Shown in pieces: positions 46,156-55,722 of a stretch of 64,000 bases of DNA (the first letter of the stretch is position 1; each line of letters opens with the position of its first letter). The DNA is from JAZGAE01 sp036475545. Lineage in GTDB: Bacteria > Pseudomonadota > Alphaproteobacteria > DATDPM01. The notes beneath the pieces were generated by a model. It was not told the DNA's origin. It searched no databases and saw nothing but the letters and a program-made list of their open reading frames with translations. The stretch is from NCBI GenBank assembly GCA_036475545.1, contig JAZGAE010000155.1:1-64000 (forward strand). The letters run 5' to 3'. A program made the position numbers and the translations under genes.

Positions 46156-46835
46156 CCGGCGTCAAGCAACTGGCGCTGGACCTCCGGCACCGCCCGGCGC
46201 TCGGCATGGAGGACTTCCTCGTGGCCGAGTGCAATCGCGAGGCGGTCGCCTGGATCGACCGCTGGCCCCACTGGCCGGCGCCGGCGCTCACCGTCTTCGG
46301 CCCGGCGGGTTGCGGCAAGACCCACCTCGCCCACGTCTGGCAGGCGTGCAGCCGTGCCGTGATCGTGGCGCCGGACGCGCTCGCCGGGGCCGAGCCTCCC
46401 GCGCTGCTCGCAGGGGCGCGCTGCTGTGTGGTCGAGGAATTGGACATGGGCCTCGACCCCGCGAGCGAGCGCGCCATGCTCCACCTTTACAACACCGTCG
46501 CCGAGCGCGGCGGGCACGTGCTGCTCACGGCCCGGCGCCCGCCGTCGCGCTGGAACGTCGCCCTCGCGGACCTGGCGTCGCGCCTCGGCGCCGCCCCCGC
46601 GGTGGCCGTGGGGCGGCCGGACGACGCCCTCATCGCGGCCTTGCTCGTGAAGCTCTTCGCCGACCGCCAGCTGGCCGTGAGCGAGGAGGTCATCGCCTAT
46701 CTCTTGCCGCGCATGGAGCGCTCCTTCGACGGTGCCCGGCGGTTGGTGGCCGGGATCGACCGCGCGGCGCTGGCGTCGCGCCGCAGAGTCACCGTGGCGC
46801 TGATCCGCGAGGTGCTGGCGGGGGAGGGGACATAG
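46152..46835 (+). CDS. hda: DnaA-homologue Hda-like regulator
   Basis: Hda with the beta clamp stimulates ATP hydrolysis by DnaA and so prevents re-initiation. The 227-residue protein starts at a GTG and has the clamp-binding motif near its N-terminus (QLALDLRHRP), Walker A GPAGCGKTHLAH, a modified Walker B region (CCVVEELDMGLD) and arginine-rich sensor segments. It lacks a DNA-binding domain. The stop is two bases from the convergent rnd stop. Confidence 0.87.
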   Translation: MTGVKQLALDLRHRPALGMEDFLVAECNREAVAWIDRWPHWPAPALTVFGPAGCGKTHLAHVWQACSRAVIVAPDALAGAEPPALLAGARCCVVEELDMGLDPASERAMLHLYNTVAERGGHVLLTARRPPSRWNVALADLASRLGAAPAVAVGRPDDALIAALLVKLFADRQLAVSEEVIAYLLPRMERSFDGARRLVAGIDRAALASRRRVTVALIREVLAGEGT

Positions 46836-46837
46836 GG

Positions 46838-48001
46838 TCAAGGCCCGCCGTCGGCGGCGGGCGCCAGCATGACGCGGTTGTCCCTCACCGTGAGCGCGAG
46901 GCGCCCGTGCTTGAGCGTCAGGGCGTCCTCGCCGAAGACCTCGCGCCGCCAGCCGTGAAGCGCCGCGACCGGGGCGTCGTCGCGGGCCACGAGCATCTCC
47001 AGGTCGGCCGTACTGGCGACCAGCTTCTGGGCCACCCCAAAGTCCTCGCACTTCATCTTCAAGAGCACCTTCAGGAGCTCGACGACGGGTTTCAGCCCGG
47101 CCGGCAACTCGGCGCGCGGCGGCGGCTCGGGACGCTCGCGCTCGGGGACCGCCGCGCCTCGCGCCACCGCCTCGAGGATCGCGGCGCCCATGGGCCCCTC
47201 GGCGACGCCCCGGGAGACGCTGCGGCAGCGCGCGAGCTCTGCCCTCGTGCTCGGCGTGTGGCCGGCGATCTCGAGCAGCGCCTCGTCCCGGAGCACGCGG
47301 TTGCGCGGCACGTCGCGGGTCTGGGCTTCCGCTTCGCGCCAGGCGGCAAGCTCGCGGAGAAGGGCCAACAGGCGGCGATTGTGGCTGCGCGTCTTGACGC
47401 GCCGCCAGGCCGCCCACGGCTCCAGCTTGTAAGTCTCGGGATCGGTGAGCGTTGCCATTTCCTCGTCCAACCAGCCTGCGCGCCCGCTTTCGTCCAGGCG
47501 GCGATGGAGTTTCTCGTAGACGGTGCGCAGGTGCACGACGTCGGACAGCGCATAGTCGGTCTGGCGCTTGGTCAGGGGCCGGTGCGCCCAGTCCGTGAAG
47601 CGGGCGGTCTTGTCGATGTGCGCCTTGGCGAGCTTGGCCACCAGGGTCTCGTAGGCGACCGCCTCGCCGAAGCCGCAGACCATGCCGGCGACCTGGGTGT
47701 CGAAGAGCGGCAGAGGGATCCGGCCGGAGAGATGGTAGAAGATCTCGATGTCCTGGCGCGCGGCGTGGAAGACCTTGAGCACGTCGCGGTTTTCCAGGAG
47801 CGCGAGAACCGGGGAAAGGTCCATGCCCGGCGCCAGGGTATCGATGGCGGCGGCCTCCTCGGGCCCGGCCATCTGCAGGAGGCAGAGCTTCGGCCAGTAG
47901 GTGCGGTCGCGGATGAACTCGGTGTCGACGGTAACGTAGGGGGCTTTCATGAGCCGCCGGCAGAACGCGGCGGCGGACTCGGGGTCGGCGAGCAACGTCA
48001 T
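46838..48001 (-). CDS. rnd: Ribonuclease D
   Basis: 3'-to-5' exonuclease in tRNA and stable RNA processing. The 387-residue protein has the DEDD exonuclease motifs (VDTEFIRDRTYWP; KVFHAARQDIE; TDYALSDVVHLR) and a C-terminal HRDC domain with RNRVLRDEALLEIAGH. It has its own upstream region, shared with the divergent aspS. Confidence 0.94.
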   Translation of the reverse strand: MTLLADPESAAAFCRRLMKAPYVTVDTEFIRDRTYWPKLCLLQMAGPEEAAAIDTLAPGMDLSPVLALLENRDVLKVFHAARQDIEIFYHLSGRIPLPLFDTQVAGMVCGFGEAVAYETLVAKLAKAHIDKTARFTDWAHRPLTKRQTDYALSDVVHLRTVYEKLHRRLDESGRAGWLDEEMATLTDPETYKLEPWAAWRRVKTRSHNRRLLALLRELAAWREAEAQTRDVPRNRVLRDEALLEIAGHTPSTRAELARCRSVSRGVAEGPMGAAILEAVARGAAVPERERPEPPPRAELPAGLKPVVELLKVLLKMKCEDFGVAQKLVASTADLEMLVARDDAPVAALHGWRREVFGEDALTLKHGRLALTVRDNRVMLAPAADGGP

Positions 48002-48207
48002 GGGGGCCCGTATACACGCTTTCTGGGTGGGGGCAAAGCGTGGGCGTTCGTGGCGCCGAGTCCGGCCTGGTTCCCGCTTGGAGCGGCGCGCTGCGGGGAC
48101 GGCGTGCCGGCGCCGCGCCCGGGCGCCGCGTACCTTGACAATGGGGTCTCATCCATGCGCTTTTGCGCGGGCCGAGTGGCCGATTTGCGTCCGCGCGAGA
48201 TCCGTTC

Positions 48208-50040
48208 ATGCACCCCTACCGAACCCACACCTGCGGTGAGCTCAGGTTGGATCACACCGGCAGCAGGGCGCGGCTGTCGGGGTGGATTCACCGCAAGCGC
48301 GACCACGGCCACCTGCTGTTCATCGACCTCCGCGACCACCACGGCCTTACCCAGTGCGTGATCGACGTCGGCAGCCCGCTGTTCGAGGAGGCCGAGGCGG
48401 CGCGTTCCGAAAGCGTGATCACGGTCACCGGCCCGGTGGTGGCGCGCGAGCCGGACACGGTCAATCCGCAGCTTCCGACGGGCGAAGTGGAGGTCCGGAT
48501 CGAGGAGTTCACGATGATCTCGGCCGCCGATCAGCTGCCCCTTCAGGTCAGCGCCGAGGCGGAGACCAACGAGGAGCTTCGCCACCGCTACCGTTACCTG
48601 GACCTCAGGCGCGAGAAGCTCCACAGGAATATCGTGCTGCGCTCCCGCGTCATCGCCGACATCCGCCGGCGCATGATCGAGGCCGGCTTTACCGAGATCC
48701 AGACGCCGATCCTGACGGCCAGCTCGCCCGAGGGGGCGCGCGACTTCCTGGTTCCGAGCCGGATGCATCCGGGAAAGTTCTACGCCCTTCCCCAGGCCCC
48801 TCAGCAGTTCAAGCAGCTGCTCATGATCGCCGGGTTCGACCGCTATTTCCAGATCGCGCCGTGCTTCCGCGACGAGGCCAGCCGGGCCGACCGCAGCCCG
48901 GGCGAGTTCTACCAGCTCGACGTGGAGATGTCGTTCGTGACGCAAGAGGACGTTTTCGCCGCGGTGGAGCCCGTGCTCGCCGGCGTGTTCGAGGAGTTCG
49001 GCGGGGGCCGCACGGTGAGCGCGCCGCCGTTTCCGCGCATTCCTTTCGCGGAGGCGATGCTGAAGTTTGGCAACGACAAGCCGGACCTGCGCAACCCGCT
49101 CTTGATCGCCGATGTGAGCGAGGCCTTTCGCGAGTCCAACTTCGCCATTTTCTCGCGGGCGATCGACGGGGGCGCGATGGTGCTCGCCGTACCCGGCCCG
49201 GGCGCCGCGGCACGGCCGCGCAGCTATTTCGACAAGCTCAACGGGTGGGCGCGCGAGGAGGGCGCGCCCGGCCTTGGCTACATCACCTTCGCCGAGGGCG
49301 AGGCCAAGGGCCCCATCGCGAAGAACCTGGAGAAGCACCGCATCGAGGCCATCAAGAAGGCCGCCGAGGTTGCGGACGGCGACGCCGTGTTCTTCGTCTG
49401 CGACCATCCCCGAGTAGCCGCCAAGTTCAGCGCGGTGGTGCGGACCCGCATCTGCGAGGACCTGGATTTGCTGGAAAAGGACGTCTTCCGGTTCTGCTGG
49501 ATCGTGGACTATCCGATGTACGAGCGCGACGAGACGACGGGGGAAATCAAGTTTAGCCACAACCCGTTCTCCATGCCCCAAGGGGGGCTCGAGGCGCTGG
49601 AGACCCAAGACCCTCTCGCGGTCAAGGCCTGGCAGTACGACATCGTCTGCAACGGGGTGGAGCTGTCGAGCGGCGCCATCCGCAATCACTCGCCCGAGGT
49701 GATGTACAAGGCTTTCGCGATCGCGGGCTACGGCAAGGAACAAGTGGAGGAACAGTTTGGCGGCCTGCTCAGCGCCCTGAAGTTCGGGGCCCCGCCGCAC
49801 GGGGGAACCGCTCCGGGGATCGACCGCATGGTGATGCTGCTGGCGGACGAGCCCAACATCCGCGAGGTCATCGCCTTTCCGATGAACCAGCAGGCCCAGG
49901 ACCTATTGATGCAGGCGCCCGCGCCGGTGAGTCCGGAACGGCTGCGGGAACTCCATATCCGAGTCCACTTGCCACCTCGCGCGGAAACCGGAGAGGCGGC
50001 CGAGTCCGAGACAGCGGAAGAGGCGCCTGCCGGCGAGTAA
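48208..50040 (+). CDS. aspS: Aspartyl-tRNA synthetase, probably non-discriminating
   Basis: Class II synthetase of 610 residues with the N-terminal OB-fold, the catalytic core, and the bacterial GAD insertion. The ATG reads [14 protein letters not shown]. Motif 2 is seen in [19 protein letters not shown] and motif 3 in [13 protein letters not shown]. Position 33 is His in [14 protein letters not shown]; His there (rather than Leu as in E. coli) marks enzymes that also charge tRNA-Asn and depend on GatCAB. The C-terminus has a short acidic tail. Confidence 0.96.
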   Translation: MHPYRTHTCGELRLDHTGSRARLSGWIHRKRDHGHLLFIDLRDHHGLTQCVIDVGSPLFEEAEAARSESVITVTGPVVAREPDTVNPQLPTGEVEVRIEEFTMISAADQLPLQVSAEAETNEELRHRYRYLDLRREKLHRNIVLRSRVIADIRRRMIEAGFTEIQTPILTASSPEGARDFLVPSRMHPGKFYALPQAPQQFKQLLMIAGFDRYFQIAPCFRDEASRADRSPGEFYQLDVEMSFVTQEDVFAAVEPVLAGVFEEFGGGRTVSAPPFPRIPFAEAMLKFGNDKPDLRNPLLIADVSEAFRESNFAIFSRAIDGGAMVLAVPGPGAAARPRSYFDKLNGWAREEGAPGLGYITFAEGEAKGPIAKNLEKHRIEAIKKAAEVADGDAVFFVCDHPRVAAKFSAVVRTRICEDLDLLEKDVFRFCWIVDYPMYERDETTGEIKFSHNPFSMPQGGLEALETQDPLAVKAWQYDIVCNGVELSSGAIRNHSPEVMYKAFAIAGYGKEQVEEQFGGLLSALKFGAPPHGGTAPGIDRMVMLLADEPNIREVIAFPMNQQAQDLLMQAPAPVSPERLRELHIRVHLPPRAETGEAAESETAEEAPAGE

Positions 50041-50084
50041 GGGGCACGCCGGCCGGCGGCGATCAGGTCAGGAGAACACATGTC

Positions 50085-50972
50085 ATGACGTTAGGGCCAC
50101 GCAAGCGCCAACCGCTCGGTTCCGTCGCGGGTGCGGAAAAAACAGCGGCGGAGCCCGTCCGCCGGCTGCTTTGCGCCGCGCTCGCCGCCGTCACCGGCCT
50201 GGGTTTCCTGTTCGCGGCTTCCAACGGGTCCGCCGCGCCCGTGGGATTCATTCCTCATCGGGCCTATTACGGCTTGACCATGCATTCGGTTGCGCCGGGG
50301 AGCACGATCACAGACATCCGCGGCGCCTTGTTCGTCGAATGGATAGAGGGCTGCGAGGGCTGGAGTTCTTCCCAACGGCTGAAGCTACGGCTGTTCGACA
50401 CGACCAGGCCCATGATCGAAGCAGAGACCCGGTTCGCGAGCTGGGAGTCCAATGACGGGCTCACATACAATTTCAATTTGCAGAACCTGCGCCAGGGCAT
50501 TGTCAACAAGGAACTCGGCGGGCGGGCGTCGCTGCGGGGCGAGGGGATGCCGGGAACGGCGGAGTTCGTCGCGCCCAGGGGGCTGCGCTTCGAGCTGCCG
50601 GCCGGGACGATCTTTCCGATGGTTCACCTCAAGGAGCTGATCGAGGCCGGGGGCGCCGGTGAGAAGGTGGTCTCCCGCATCATCTTCGACGGCACCACCG
50701 AGGAGGGGCCGTTCGAGATCAACGCCGTGATCGGGCCGCGCCGGCCGCCGGAGACGGGCGCGGTTAGCTTGCCGGCCCCGGCGCGCGGCCCGTCCTGGCT
50801 CATGCGACTCGCTTTCTTCCGTCTCGAGACCAACGAAGTCCTGCCGTTTTACGAGATGAGCGTGCAGCTTCTGGAAAACGGCATTGGCGCCGGGTTCTTT
50901 CTCGATTACGGGGACTCGGTCATCCGGGCCGAGCTGCAGCGGATCGAGCTCCTGCCAAGGGCCTCCTGCTGA
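50085..50972 (+). CDS. EipB/DUF1849 cell-envelope integrity protein
   Basis: EipB is a periplasmic protein needed for envelope stability in Brucella. The 295-residue protein has a long basic N-terminus and a signal peptide (hydrophobic LLCAALAAVTGLGFLFAAS, ending near residue 50). The DUF1849 domain follows: IPHRAYYGLTMHS, the EGCEGWSSSQ motif with its conserved cysteine, and NGIGAGFFLDYGDSVIRAEL. A second cysteine is the last residue, which may pair with the first. It lies about 45 bases after aspS. Confidence 0.85.
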   Translation: MTLGPRKRQPLGSVAGAEKTAAEPVRRLLCAALAAVTGLGFLFAASNGSAAPVGFIPHRAYYGLTMHSVAPGSTITDIRGALFVEWIEGCEGWSSSQRLKLRLFDTTRPMIEAETRFASWESNDGLTYNFNLQNLRQGIVNKELGGRASLRGEGMPGTAEFVAPRGLRFELPAGTIFPMVHLKELIEAGGAGEKVVSRIIFDGTTEEGPFEINAVIGPRRPPETGAVSLPAPARGPSWLMRLAFFRLETNEVLPFYEMSVQLLENGIGAGFFLDYGDSVIRAELQRIELLPRASC

Positions 50973-51387
50973 GGCCGTGCCGCCGCGCCAGACTGCCCGC
51001 CCCCGGCGGGCAACCGCGGCTCGGGAGAATCGGACCCGGTGTCCGGCAAGACGGGCACGACTCCCCCTATCCTTACGGACAGGATTGGTGGGTGCGTGGC
51101 CGGGAGCCGTCCCCAACAACCGCATGAGAGACTGGCGATCCACGCGGTTCATGCTATTTTCCGGTCCGCGGAGCGCCGCAAGGACCGCCGGACAGGGGCC
51201 GGTGGCGCCAAGATGCGGCTTACGAATAATTAACCGCTAGGGGCTACAAGGGGAATGGTCGCACATTGGTCAGGGGTCCGCTTTGTGCCGACGGTCCCGA
51301 GGGGTCATGGTCTGTCGCCGGCTAAATCCTGCCCGCCGCCGGAAGCCCCCTTTCACACGGCGCTATGACCGTAGCTAGGAAGGACGG
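50973..51387. other. Intergenic region between eipB and divK
   Basis: A 415-base gap without a supported gene. It holds a hairpin after eipB (50994-51012) and, nearer divK, a short AT-rich patch with TTAACC at 51230-51235, a possible CtrA half-site. divK promoters probably lie between there and 51387. Short open frames on the plus strand have no ribosome site or recognisable product. Confidence 0.5.
50994..51012. terminator. Strong hairpin after eipB
   Basis: TGCCCGCC and GGCGGGCA form a perfect 8-bp stem with a three-base loop, 21 bases after the eipB stop. There is no T-run after it, so it is a candidate terminator or 3' stabiliser rather than a proven one. Confidence 0.4.
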
Positions 51388-51753
51388 ATGCCGAAAACTG
51401 TTCTCATCGTCGAAGACAACGACCTCAACATGAAGCTGTTCAACGACCTGCTTGAGGCCCACGGTTACAAGACGCTTCAAACGAAGGACGGACGGGAGGC
51501 GTTGGAACTGGCGCGCAAGCATCACCCCGATCTCATCCTCATGGACATCCAGCTTCCCGAGGTTTCCGGTCTGGAGGTGACCAAGTGGATAAAGGAGGAT
51601 GAGACCCTGAAATCGATACCGATCATCGCGGTGACGGCATTCGCCATGAAGGGGGACGAGGAGAAGATCCGCGAAGGTGGCTGCGAGGCCTATATGGCGA
51701 AACCGATTTCCGTCGTGGGCTTTCTCGAGACCATAGAAAAATTCGTGGGTTGA
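51388..51753 (+). CDS. divK: Single-domain response regulator DivK
   Basis: DivK is a receiver-only protein that controls the CtrA pathway and cell polarity in alphaproteobacteria. The 121-residue protein has the phosphorylation site D53 ([10 protein letters not shown]), acidic E9-D10, and the conserved Thr and Lys (VTAFAM, AKPIS). It is followed after 6 bases by pleD, the usual divK-pleD pair. Confidence 0.94.
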   Translation: MPKTVLIVEDNDLNMKLFNDLLEAHGYKTLQTKDGREALELARKHHPDLILMDIQLPEVSGLEVTKWIKEDETLKSIPIIAVTAFAMKGDEEKIREGGCEAYMAKPISVVGFLETIEKFVG

Positions 51754-51759
51754 TCATCG

Positions 51760-53202
51760 ATGTCGGCACGGGTTCTGGTTGTTGACGACGTTCCGGCGAA
51801 CGTCAAGCTGCTGGAAGCGAAGCTGACGGCCGAATATTTCGACGTCATAACGGCCCCCGACGGCCCGTCCGCACTGGCAGCCGCCGAGAGCGAGTTGCCC
51901 GACATCATATTGCTCGACGTGATGATGCCCGAGATGGACGGCTTCGAGGTCTGCCGGCGCCTGCGGGAAAACCCCCGGACCGCGCACATTCCCGTCGTCA
52001 TGGTCACGGCGCTCAGCGAGGTTTCCGACCGCGTCCAGGGGCTCGAGGCGGGGGCCGACGATTTCCTCACCAAGCCGGTCAACAACATGGCGTTGTTTGC
52101 CCGCATCAAATCCCTGGTGCGGTTGAAGATGACCATGGACGAATGGCGCCGGCGCGAGGAGACGTGCGACCGGTTCGGCGTTCTTTCCGACGGACGCCTG
52201 CCGGCCCGGGAAGACGCTTCGGAGGCCCGTGTGCTCGTGGTGGAGACTGGCGAGTCGCGCGGCGATTGGATCGCCAAGGCCTTGGCGCAGGACGGGGACG
52301 AACTCACGACCGCCCCGGGGGCCGAGGCCGGAATCGAGTTGGCGCGAGACGGGGCTTTCGATCTCATCATCACCGATGCGACCGCTTCGGGCGAGGCGGA
52401 CGGCGATCCGCTGCGCCTTTGCTCGTCGCTCCGTTCGATGGAGGAATGCCGATCGGTTCCCATCCTCATCATGGTGGAGGCGAACGAGGTGGAACGCCTG
52501 GCCAAGGGGCTGGACCTGGGCGTCAACGATTACATCGTGAAGCCGATGGATCCCCACGAATTATTGGCGCGGGTGCGCACCCAGGTTCGCGGCAAGCGCT
52601 ACCAGGATCGGCTTCGCGCCAATTTCGAGCGCAGCCTGTCAATGGCGCTCACCGATAACCTGACCGGCCTCTACAACCGGCGCTACATGGACGTCCATCT
52701 CGGCACCATGATGCAACGCATGGTCGAAGAGGGCCGGCCCTTGGGCCTGCTCATGATCGATATCGATTTCTTCAAGTCCGTGAACGACCGATACGGCCAC
52801 GGGGTGGGCGACGAGGTCTTGTTCCAGATGGCGAAACGCATCTGCGGCTGCGTCCGCGGCTTCGACATGGTCGCTCGACACGGCGGCGAAGAGTTCGTCG
52901 TCGTGCTCCCCGGAGCGCCCCCCGAGGTTATCCACGGAGTCGCCGAACGTCTTCGGCACGCCATCGCCGAGGAGCCATTCCCTGTTTCCGACGCCGTCGG
53001 AAAGATCGAGGTCTCGGTCAGCGTCGGCGCCGCCATGGTGGAAGGCCCCGGCGACGCGCCCAAGTCGCTCCTCAAGCGGGCCGACATGGCGATGTATCAG
53101 GCCAAGCGCCAAGGCCGCAATCGTGTGATTGCCGACTTCGATTACGACGAAGACGTAACCTCTGAATCGGCCACGCCGCAGAAACTCTCGGCCGTTTCCT
53201 AA
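51760..53202 (+). CDS. pleD: Diguanylate cyclase response regulator PleD
   Basis: PleD makes cyclic di-GMP and controls the motile-to-sessile switch. The 480-residue protein has a REC domain with phosphorylation site D53, a second degenerate REC domain (about 155-280), and a GGDEF domain whose active site is GGEEF (375-379). The allosteric inhibitory site is kept, R366-x-x-D369, five residues before GGEEF. So it should be active and feedback inhibited. Probably cotranscribed with divK; convergent to rpmG. Confidence 0.95.
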   Translation: MSARVLVVDDVPANVKLLEAKLTAEYFDVITAPDGPSALAAAESELPDIILLDVMMPEMDGFEVCRRLRENPRTAHIPVVMVTALSEVSDRVQGLEAGADDFLTKPVNNMALFARIKSLVRLKMTMDEWRRREETCDRFGVLSDGRLPAREDASEARVLVVETGESRGDWIAKALAQDGDELTTAPGAEAGIELARDGAFDLIITDATASGEADGDPLRLCSSLRSMEECRSVPILIMVEANEVERLAKGLDLGVNDYIVKPMDPHELLARVRTQVRGKRYQDRLRANFERSLSMALTDNLTGLYNRRYMDVHLGTMMQRMVEEGRPLGLLMIDIDFFKSVNDRYGHGVGDEVLFQMAKRICGCVRGFDMVARHGGEEFVVVLPGAPPEVIHGVAERLRHAIAEEPFPVSDAVGKIEVSVSVGAAMVEGPGDAPKSLLKRADMAMYQAKRQGRNRVIADFDYDEDVTSESATPQKLSAVS

Positions 53203-53246
53203 ACCGATGCATTAAGACGGGCGACCCCTCGGGCGCGGTCGAGCTT

Positions 53247-53262
53247 ACCGCTGCCCAGCGGT
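53247..53262. terminator. Hairpin between convergent pleD and rpmG
   Basis: ACCGCT and AGCGGT form a stem around a four-base loop in the 90-base gap between the two stop codons. It could serve both genes. There is no T-run. Confidence 0.35.
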
Positions 53263-53292
53263 GCCGGGGCCGTCGAGAGGCACGCCCCGGCC

Positions 53293-53460
53293 CTATTTGA
53301 TCCTGGATTCCTTGAAAAGAACGTGCTTGCGCGCGACCGGGTCGTACTTGCGGAGCTGCAGCTTGTCGGTGAGCGTCCGCGGGTTCTTCTTGGTCACGTA
53401 AAAGTAGCCGGTGTCGGCGGTACTGACCATCTTGATGAGGATGGTGGTGGGTTTGGCCAT
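53293..53460 (-). CDS. rpmG: 50S ribosomal protein L33
   Basis: A 55-residue protein beginning [20 protein letters not shown] and ending VLFKESRIK, the L33 pattern with the KKNPRT turn. The cysteines of zinc-binding L33 are absent, so it is the zinc-independent form. A promoter with -10 TATCTT and -35 TTGACA lies just upstream, and the TTGACA is part of a tandem repeat. Confidence 0.95.
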   Translation of the reverse strand: MAKPTTILIKMVSTADTGYFYVTKKNPRTLTDKLQLRKYDPVARKHVLFKESRIK

Positions 53461-53502
53461 CGCGCGTTCCAGCCTCGCACAGAAGAGAATTTCAGGGCGC
53501 AG

Positions 53503-53530
53503 AAGATACCCGCCGGAGGGGACCTGTCAA
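53503..53530 (-). promoter_or_regulatory. Sigma70-like promoter of rpmG
   Basis: On the minus strand a perfect TTGACA (53530-53525) is followed after 16 bases by TATCTT (53508-53503). Transcription would begin near 53496, about 36 bases before the rpmG ATG. The -35 box belongs to the first unit of the adjacent tandem repeat. Confidence 0.6.
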
Positions 53531-53600
53531 CCCCGCCGGAGGGGACCTGTCAACCCCGCCGGAGAGGACCTGTCAACCCCGCCGGGGGGAACCTGTCAAC
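53509..53600 (-). repeat. Four 23-bp tandem repeats upstream of rpmG
   Basis: Four units at 53509-53531, 53532-53554, 53555-53577 and 53578-53600. The first two are identical, the third and fourth differ at one to three positions. On the minus strand each unit contains TTGACAGGT, so a consensus -35 box occurs every 23 bases; only the unit next to rpmG has a -10 box at proper distance. It lies in the gap between the S41 protease gene and rpmG. Confidence 0.9.
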
Positions 53601-53667
53601 CACGGCGGGGATGGACGCCTGGCGCGGCCAGCGGAGCCTTCGCGCGCTCGCGGCCGGCCGCGCCGCC

Positions 53668-55209
53668 TCAACGTGTGGCCACGGCCGGGAAAGAGAGCTG
53701 CAAGGCGCGGGCGTAGAGTTCCGCGTCGCCAAGCAGCTTCCGCGTCACCTCCAGGTCGGCCTCCGGCATGCTGTGACGGGACGGGCAGACCCGCCGCAGC
53801 TCCTCGCTCGTCTCCCGGTCGCGCCCCTGATCGCCGCGCGAGAGGGCGAGGGTGGATCCCGGCTCGGCCGCGCCGCGAAGCAGGTCGTCCACCGCGCCGG
53901 GCGCCGAGGTCTGCGGGTTGCTGGTGCAGATCGTCGGTGCCACGCCCAGCTCGTGGAGCACCTGGCCGGAGGGCGCATGCATGCGAGACCAGGTCAAGAT
54001 CAACTCCCCGTTGTTGGGGAGCCGGATGACGTTCTGCACCGTTCCCTTGCCGAACGAGGTGCTGCCGATCACCAACGCGCGGCCGTGGTCTTGAAGGGCC
54101 GCGGCGACGATCTCTGCGGCCGAGGCGGATTGCCCGTTGATGAGGACGGCCATCGGCAGACCGTTGGCAATATCATCGTCCGTGGCGTCGAATTCCTGGT
54201 TGCTGTCGGGATGGCGGCCGATGGTCGAAAGAATCCGCCCGCGGGAAAGGAAGAGGTCGGCGACGGCCACCGCCTGGTCGAGCAGGCCGCCAGGGTTGTC
54301 CCGCAAATCCAGGACCACTCCCGCGATCTCCGCCTCCTGCTTCAGCTGCGAGAACGCATCGGAGACTTGGGTGGTCGTGCGCTGATTGAAGCCGATGACG
54401 CGAAGGTATGCGAGGTCCCCTTCGAGGCGGGCCTCTACCGTAGTGGGGATGATGAGTTTGCGCGCGAGGGTTAGCTTCAGCGACCCTTCGAGGCCGGTGC
54501 GGGCGAGGGTGAGCTCCACGCGCGAGTCCACCCGCCCGCGCAGGCGCCGTGCGACCGCGCGGTGGTCGAGGCCGGCGACCGGGGCGCCGTCCACATGGGT
54601 AATCAGATCGTCGGCCTGGATGTCCGCCCGCGCCGCCGGCGAGTCCGGAAGGACTGCCGTGACTTGCACGCCATCCCCCGCCAACGCGAAGCGGATGCCG
54701 ATCCCGCCGAACCCCTCGCGGGCGGCGCGCTGCTCGAGCGCCTCCTCGGCGCCGGTGTACCGCGAAAACCCGTCCAGCCGGGAGAGAGCCCCCTCGAACA
54801 CCACCTGATAAAGCCTTTCCGTGGAGGCATATTCGAGGTGAGGAGAACCCGCCCGACCGGCATCCAAGGCTATCGCGGTGAGCTTCGCCCACCCGGCCGC
54901 GTCCGCATCGTCGGGCGCGTCGAGCTTGGCGAGGACCCCGTCGGGGCCACGAAGCTCCACCAGGTCGCCGTTGCGCGCGACGGAGATCCCCGAATCCAGC
55001 GTAGACAGTCCCGAAAGTCCCTCGAACGCCACGGTTCCGATGTCAACGGGGTCGACGTAGCGCTCGGTGATGGATTGGTATCCCACCGCAAACACCCGCC
55101 CTACCTCGCCGGCCGGGAATGCGTCGCCGGACCGTTGGCCGGGCGTGGCGCAGGACACCAATGCGGCCGGGACCAGCAGGGCAAGGGAAAGCCGTTTGAG
55201 CGCGGCCAC
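53668..55209 (-). CDS. S41 family C-terminal-processing protease, lipoprotein
   Basis: A periplasmic serine protease of the Ctp/Tsp type. The 513-residue protein starts at a GTG (55209) that gives a lipoprotein signal with lipobox LVSC, C20; longer frames add an Arg-rich leader. A family-specific N-terminal region (about 30-150) precedes a PDZ domain (GGIGIRFALAGDGVQVTAVL; ARADIQADDLITHVDGAPV) and the S41 domain. Catalytic residues are S363 (NGQSASAAE) and K388 (SFGKGTVQ), 25 apart as in Tsp. The C-terminal tail of about 90 residues is specific. Substrate unknown. Confidence 0.87.
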   Translation of the reverse strand: MAALKRLSLALLVPAALVSCATPGQRSGDAFPAGEVGRVFAVGYQSITERYVDPVDIGTVAFEGLSGLSTLDSGISVARNGDLVELRGPDGVLAKLDAPDDADAAGWAKLTAIALDAGRAGSPHLEYASTERLYQVVFEGALSRLDGFSRYTGAEEALEQRAAREGFGGIGIRFALAGDGVQVTAVLPDSPAARADIQADDLITHVDGAPVAGLDHRAVARRLRGRVDSRVELTLARTGLEGSLKLTLARKLIIPTTVEARLEGDLAYLRVIGFNQRTTTQVSDAFSQLKQEAEIAGVVLDLRDNPGGLLDQAVAVADLFLSRGRILSTIGRHPDSNQEFDATDDDIANGLPMAVLINGQSASAAEIVAAALQDHGRALVIGSTSFGKGTVQNVIRLPNNGELILTWSRMHAPSGQVLHELGVAPTICTSNPQTSAPGAVDDLLRGAAEPGSTLALSRGDQGRDRETSEELRRVCPSRHSMPEADLEVTRKLLGDAELYARALQLSFPAVATR

Positions 55210-55722
55210 CGGCGCCCCAGTGGATCGGCGGAAACGGCCCCGGATCTTCGCGCCACGGGCTATCTGGGCCCCCATCATGGCTCGATCAAACCACCGCTTC
55301 GTCGTGATTCCGCTGCGCGTGAGGGCCGCCACCCGTCCCCGCCTCATCCGGCCGGCGGCCCCGCAAACGCGGATCGTTGCATCCTTCACCCGAGGCATCA
55401 AGGCGCGCGTGATACTGGGCAACGCAAAGCGCTCCTTGGCGCCACGCCACGGCGGCGAAACGCGCTCTCTCGAAGGCAAGGAACCGTGTGAGTCATGGGT
55501 CGCTGGGAGCATCTCAGCTTCGCTGGGGCTGATTCTTGTAACCGCTATGCCATGAATTCATCAAATTATTTTTAATTTTGTGTTACCAGCCGGGCCGCCG
55601 ACACTGATACTTGCGATATACCTGGGCATGGGACTCAAACTGCCGCGATGCGCTCGCCCGCCGGGGCGGCGGCCGCGGCCCCCTGGCCCTGGTGCCTTGG
55701 TATAGGCCGCGGCACGACCTCG
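55210..55722. other. Divergent region between S41 protease and hydrolase
   Basis: About 510 bases with no supported gene. The right of centre (about 55550-55580) is strikingly AT-rich for this genome and probably holds promoters for the divergent genes. The protease frame stays open leftwards from 55512 but its translation there is Arg/Ala-rich and has no ribosome site, so I leave it out of the gene. Confidence 0.5.

Noticed and set aside
50884..51240. Small plus-strand frames between eipB and divK
   Set aside because: No ribosome site, Arg/Pro-rich translations, and partial overlap with eipB.
53509..53600. Tandem repeat as a CRISPR array
   Set aside because: Units are directly adjacent without spacers and too short; no cas genes are present.
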